From Clostridiales bacterium UBA8153 (lineage in GTDB: Bacteria; Bacillota; Sulfobacillia; UBA8153), in NCBI GenBank assembly GCA_003449495.1, contig DMHJ01000137.1, forward strand, positions 1 through 10,349: a stretch of DNA of 10,349 nt, read 5' to 3'. This document shows positions 7,094 to 10,349 of this stretch, one piece after another (position 1 is the first letter of the stretch; each line of letters starts with the position of its first letter). The notes beneath the pieces are model-generated. The model saw nothing but the letters and a program-made list of their open reading frames with translations, was not told the origin of the DNA and did not search any database. The position numbers and the translations under genes are program-made.

Positions 7094-7924
7094 CTACAGC
7101 TGGCTTAGGTTCATGGCGAGGTTATAGGCAAACCACCCGTCGCCGGTAATGAACAATTGGGGCTTGGCACTGGCCGCATCGCGATGGACACCGATACCGT
7201 CGCTAAAAGGCTCGAAGGAGACGACCTTTTTGTACGCGATGCGAAAGCTCTTGGCGCGTCCGGCAAAATACAGGTGCTTATCGGTAAAGGCGAGCAGGCC
7301 GGTACCGACCAGAACGTCTTCCTTGGTTTCGACGGGATGCCCCCGGAAGGCACCGGTCCGGTAGTAGACGCCCCTCGCGACCCTAATGCTGAAACCGCTC
7401 GACCCGCCCTGGAAGTGTCGTCGTGTCTTCTGCTGGTAATACTTGACGTCATGGAAAATCCAGACCACTTTCTCCCCTTTCTGCAGGTTAAACGGAAGCT
7501 GTCCCGTTACGGTGAATCGTTGCGGAACCACCCCATGCATCAGGTCGCGCAGAATCGCGCCTTGGACCACTTTGGTATACGCGCCGCTCCTATCCAATTC
7601 GTCCCGGCTAAAACCCAACCGCTCCCGAATTTGGGCTAGATTGGCCTCCTCTTCCTCGGTAAGCACGCCGTCGGCGAGAACGCCGTCCACGGCCCTTTCC
7701 CAACCTGCGATGATCAGGGAGCGAACGTCGGACTCGGCGATGTGATGCTGCACGGCGATTACCCCGGAGGCATCCTGAAGCGAAGCGATGGTTGACGGGT
7801 CGTGAGTGGCGGCCTTGACCAGGGCTACGATCTCGGCCCGGCCCAAATCATGTTTGGCCTGGCATTCCCGGTGAGCGGTACGCAAGAGTCCCGCCGGTTT
7901 CCCGCAATACCTGCAATCTGCCAC
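7094..7924 (-). CDS. Unknown-function protein: zinc-finger-like N-terminus, TerB-like middle, PH-like C-terminus
   Basis: A 276-residue soluble protein with no signal peptide or membrane helix. Residues 4-21 hold C4, C7, H18 and C21 (CxxC, ten residues, HxxC), a small treble-clef-like metal site. Residues 60-130 are helical and acidic with GVLADGVLTEEEE and GFSRDEL, resembling the TerB-type helical module. Residues 140-276 are a beta-rich unit with GVYYRTGAFRGHP, GTGLLAFTDKHLYFAG, YKKVVSFEPFSDGIGV and DGWFAYNL, which I recall as a widespread bacterial PH/GRAM-like domain found in proteins of unknown function. The start is the GTG at 7924 because GGGAGG stands seven bases before it; a GTG at 7954 has no such site. 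It is intact while the genes on both sides are broken. A membrane- or stress-sensing role is conceivable from the domains, but I would not assign one. Confidence 0.85.
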   Translation of the reverse strand: MADCRYCGKPAGLLRTAHRECQAKHDLGRAEIVALVKAATHDPSTIASLQDASGVIAVQHHIAESDVRSLIIAGWERAVDGVLADGVLTEEEEANLAQIRERLGFSRDELDRSGAYTKVVQGAILRDLMHGVVPQRFTVTGQLPFNLQKGEKVVWIFHDVKYYQQKTRRHFQGGSSGFSIRVARGVYYRTGAFRGHPVETKEDVLVGTGLLAFTDKHLYFAGRAKSFRIAYKKVVSFEPFSDGIGVHRDAASAKPQLFITGDGWFAYNLAMNLSQL

Positions 7925-8485
7925 GGCTCGACCTCCCTCAGCTCTGGGCGCCACTTCTCTGATTCCAGACGCGGGTCAGTGCCCGCGGCCCATCCTATGC
8001 GGTGGAGTGAACGCCTCTGCGACCACCCCTGCCGCCATAGTGCCCGGTCAGCCGGCAGCCCATCTGCGGTCGCAGCTTGGCGGCAGTTCACCGGGGCTGG
8101 TGATTCGCTCTGCCCGGCTCGTTTCCTCTTGTACTCCGCCGGGTGCCAGTCGCCCCAGGGACGACTGGACGGGCTGCCTGGGTCGAATACGGGCCGGAGG
8201 CGGATACACGGGCAGGTTCACGAAGTCGCCGGCGGAACGCCGCGAAGCCGGACGCGTGGGGGCCCGCTTCTCGCGACCCGGATGGACGGGGGTGGCTCGC
8301 GGTCTTTCCATCGCCGGGCCATCTTTTGGGCAGATCGGTTACCTCCGGTAGCTCCACCACCGGAGGACCGGCCGCACACTGCCTACTCAGGCAGCCATGG
8401 GGAGCAGGCCGCCGGGCAAGGTAGCGGACTTTTCTGGAGAGGACCATGTCTCCGGAACCAACAGCCTGGACGGGCCCGGTGTCAT
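7925..8485. other. 561 bases without a convincing gene; cluster of hairpins at 8342-8455
   Basis: Open frames cross this stretch on both strands (high GC removes stops) but their translations are Arg/Pro/Ala-rich and I recognise no family. The - strand frame that carries the spoIIP tail stays open down to 8088 without further SpoIIP-like sequence. Three perfect or near-perfect hairpins lie close together: CCTCCGGT/ACCGGAGG (8342-8349 and 8359-8366, 9-base loop), CTGCCT/AGGCAG (8379-8384 and 8389-8394, 4-base loop) and CTGGAGA/TCTCCGG (8434-8440 and 8449-8455, one G-T pair). They lie just downstream of spoIIP on its strand, so they could be its terminator region, although no T-run follows any of them. 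The GGGAGG ribosome site of the 7924 gene is at the left end. Confidence 0.45.
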
Positions 8486-9511
8486 TCACCGCGCTTCCGG
8501 AAGCCGTCCAGTGCCGGCAGGCGTCTGCACCGGCCGGTAGCCGGTGGGCAAGCTCCTCTTCGCCATGAGCTCCGGGCAACCCCACCGGGCCCGCCACCAC
8601 CTGGGCGAACAACCCGATCCTCCGCTCGGCCACGGGCTGGGCCATGGTGTGAATGCCGGCCTCCACCAGCACCATGCCCGGGTCCAGATCCTGGTTATAG
8701 TGCCCACGGCCCATGAAAAACCCCTGGAACAAGTCGGGATGGAGGCCTTCGCCCACGGCCATGAGCCGCCGCGCGAACATGATGTTGCCGCGCTGGAGCG
8801 GGTTGGCCCGGCCTAACACCAGCATCAAACGGGAGGTCCCTTGGCCGTTGATGGTGGTCTGGCAAAACTCGAGGGGCGCCGCATCGCAGTGCACGTCGAA
8901 TAGGGCAAAGGGCCGGGGGTTCCGGAGCAGGTTGAGGGCGGTCGGCCGTGAACGGCTGTGCGCCCCGGCATCATGGGGATGGTGGGAGGTGCGATGGTGG
9001 GCGACGGTAGAACCATTCCCTGCAAAGCTCCGGCAAACACCGCTCCTACCTGCAGGATCCCGCCCTTTCCCTTGACAACAGCTTGGCCCTGGGTCGGTAT
9101 GTCGGACTCGGACACGCGGGTATGGAACAGCGCGACGTTGCGGGCCCGGGCGGCCAGGGGCAAGGCCGGCCGGGGGGCGGCCGCGGCCACGGTGTCTACC
9201 CGGGCCGGTCGCCACTGGGGGTCTAAGGGTGCGGCTGGCACCGCCTCCAGGTAGGCGATGCGCCTGCGGACTCGCCTGACCACGAACCGGGTGTCCGGGC
9301 CCGCCCACAGCTCGTCGCCGCGGAATACCGGATGGGCCGTGGCCCACAGCCGGTTGCCGGCGGCATCGATGAAGGTGGTGTAGTACGGCCGCTCGACCCG
9401 GTAGCTCAAGAACGGGTTGAACCTGTTGAGCGGGGTGTAGAACCTGGCCAGCAGAAGAAGGACGCCCAGTAGCAGCCCCACTTGCCCCAGGCGCTTGCCA
9501 TTCGTGGTCAT
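8486..9511 (-). pseudogene. spoIIP: Frameshifted stage II sporulation protein P (peptidoglycan amidase/endopeptidase)
   Basis: SpoIIP is a membrane-anchored cell wall hydrolase that, with SpoIID and SpoIIM, thins septal peptidoglycan and drives engulfment of the forespore. The ATG at 9511 has AGGGAG six bases upstream. Residues 8-24 form the N-terminal membrane helix, followed by a linker; NVALFHTRVSES (125-136), IPT and GKGGILQVGAVFAGALQ (148-164) mark the catalytic domain. At about 9018-9020 the frame shifts: losing one G from a CAGGGG run explains it. The second frame continues TVAHHRTSHH, FALFDVHCDAAP, LMLVLGRANP, GHYNQDLDPGM, VLVEAGIHT and RRIGLFAQVV to about 8580. Conserved positions are altered: HTH reads HTR, DVHRDA reads DVHCDA, and QDLxPR reads QDLDPG. 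The 3' end is uncertain; stops in the other two frames occur at 8482-8488, while the current frame runs on to 8088. Confidence 0.85.
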
Positions 9512-9720
9512 GCAGTGCTCCCTGCCTTTCCCGCCTGCTTTCCGCAAGTAATGTCCCCCGGTTTGACCGGGAAATGCGCAAATGCCAACGGCAGCCTGGA
9601 AGGGATGAGCGAGGGAGACCCGAGGAAGGCGGTAGCCGGGGAGGCCCGGGCCCAGAAGCCGGTTCTGGCGAAGTAGAGGAGGACGGAACCTGCGGCACGG
9701 CGCCGGGCTACAGGACCTAG

Positions 9721-9736
9721 GCCGGATCGCTCCGGC
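9721..9736 (-). terminator. Small GNRA-loop hairpin at the end of degV
   Basis: Read on the - strand, GCCGGA (9736-9731) pairs with TCCGGC (9726-9721) around a GCGA tetraloop. It begins at the last base of the degV TAG codon. GNRA loops make stable hairpins, but no T-run follows, so factor-independent termination is doubtful; it may protect the mRNA 3' end or mean nothing. Confidence 0.3.
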
Positions 9737-10349
9737 TATTTGCCCAGGCGATAGATAACCGCCCCCAGCATGCCCGGCCCACCGTGGACGGCCAGGGCCG
9801 CGCCGATCTCGGTTACGATGGGTTCATCTTCTACGTGAAGCTTTCTCTCCAGCTCGGCGCAGTACCGGCGGGCCTCGTCGTAGACCTTGGAGTAGACCAC
9901 GGCCAGCCGGACCTGGCGGCCCCGCGACGCCTGCTCCAAAAGCTCTGTTACCCTGGCCAAAGCCTTAGGATAGGTGCGAACCCGGTCGACCGCCGTTACC
10001 AGCCCGTCCTTCATGGTCAGAATGGGCTTGACGTTGAGCAGCGACCCCAGCACCGCCACGCCCGCGCCCACCCGGCCGCTCCGGCGCAGGTAGGTCAGGG
10101 TAGGCACGGCAATGTAGGGAAGCACGCGGGCTTTGGCCTCGGCAATGACCCGCATCACCTCGTCCTTACTGCCGCCGGCCAGGGCCACCCGGGCCGCCTG
10201 CAGCACCATAAAGTCCAGGGCGTCAAGGTAACGCCTGAATCAACCACCTCGATTTCCGCGTCTGGCAAGGTCCGCCGCGCCAGGCCGGCCGATGGCGCGG
10301 TCCCCCTGGCCCGGCTCGTGACATGGATCCTGGATTCCCGCCAACACCT
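9736..10349 (-). pseudogene. DegV family fatty-acid-binding protein, frameshifted and cut by the window edge
   Basis: DegV proteins bind a fatty acid; FakB members present it to the kinase FakA for phosphorylation and use in phospholipid synthesis. The part from about 10234 to 9736 is an intact C-terminal half: ALDFMVLQAARVALAGGS, TLTYLRRSGRVGAG, LGSLLNVKPILTMKDGLV and GPGMLGAVIY are standard DegV blocks. Upstream the same frame meets a TGA, but the neighbouring frame reads IHVTSRARGTAPSAGLAR and LPDAEIEVVDS to the window edge, matching the SGTxxSA and EVxDS segments that come just before in DegV. One missing base at about 10236-10238 (TTCAGG where TTCCAGG or TTCAAGG would restore DSRRYLDALDF) joins them. 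A separate short gene starting at the ATG at 10209 is therefore unlikely. It is 224 bases upstream of spoIIP on the same strand. The N-terminal third lies outside. Confidence 0.82.

Noticed and set aside
8342..8455. Group II intron domain V, T-box or riboswitch
   Set aside because: None of the conserved sequence cores of these RNAs is present on either strand; only generic hairpins are seen.
7802..8716. A 304-codon + strand frame
   Set aside because: Antisense to the unknown protein gene and spoIIP; Arg/Pro/Gly-rich with no recognisable domain, expected by chance at this GC.
8088..9698. A 536-codon open frame on the - strand
   Set aside because: Only its middle (about 8580-9018) is SpoIIP-like; the N-terminal third is a shadow of the other spoIIP frame and the C-terminal part is low-complexity and unrecognised.
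9736..10209. A short complete DegV-like gene starting at the ATG at 10209
   Set aside because: The missing N-terminal DegV segments are present in the adjacent frame just upstream, so this is the 3' part of a frameshifted gene.
1..10349. CRISPR array, tRNA, rRNA, insertion sequence or phage genes
   Set aside because: I saw no regularly spaced direct repeats, no cloverleaf with a TTC-containing arm, no transposase motif with terminal inverted repeats and no phage structural gene.

Overview
This is a GC-rich bacterial window. Translations, Shine-Dalgarno sites (AGGAGG types), GTG/TTG starts and gene content (a SpoIIP relic, a spore-type GH18 glycosidase relic, DegV) suggest a high-GC member of the Firmicutes, of the Moorella / Desulfotomaculum / Symbiobacterium kind, descended from a spore former. 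This is an inference from gene content; no marker gene here fixes the taxon.

Layout. Positions 15-221 (+) may hold a small Cys-rich zinc-ribbon protein. Positions 142-4050 (-) hold four intact genes read leftward, probably one operon: a divergent ribose-phosphate pyrophosphokinase (3127-4050), an extended SDR epimerase/reductase (1943-3010), an M19 membrane-dipeptidase family peptidase (825-1814) and a one-piece MoaD-MoaE molybdopterin synthase (142-807). The last two are closely coupled. A GC-rich, hairpin-rich divergent spacer follows, then an intact FMN-dependent nitronate monooxygenase-like gene (4377-5345, +) with a C-terminal cysteine cluster. A strong hairpin, probably a terminator, lies at 5460-5494.

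The right half looks very different. Positions 5564-6930 (+) are the remains of a membrane-anchored GH18 glycosidase of the spore-germination type. It has three reading-frame breaks, an apparent internal deletion, and its catalytic acidic residues are replaced. Positions 7094-7924 (-) hold an intact protein of unknown function, with a zinc-finger-like N-terminus, a TerB-like middle and a PH-like C-terminus. About 560 bases without a convincing gene follow, containing several hairpins. Positions 8486-9511 (-) hold a frameshifted spoIIP with altered conserved residues, and 9736-10349 (-) hold a frameshifted degV that runs off the window.

Taken together, the left half is housekeeping metabolism (PRPP supply, molybdenum cofactor, peptide turnover). 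The right half carries two broken spore/peptidoglycan genes. I did not find a new defence or mobile system. The most interesting signals are the apparent decay of sporulation genes, which must be told apart from sequence error; the divergent PRPP synthetase; the MoaD-MoaE fusion with an internal Gly-Gly; and the three-part protein of unknown function.
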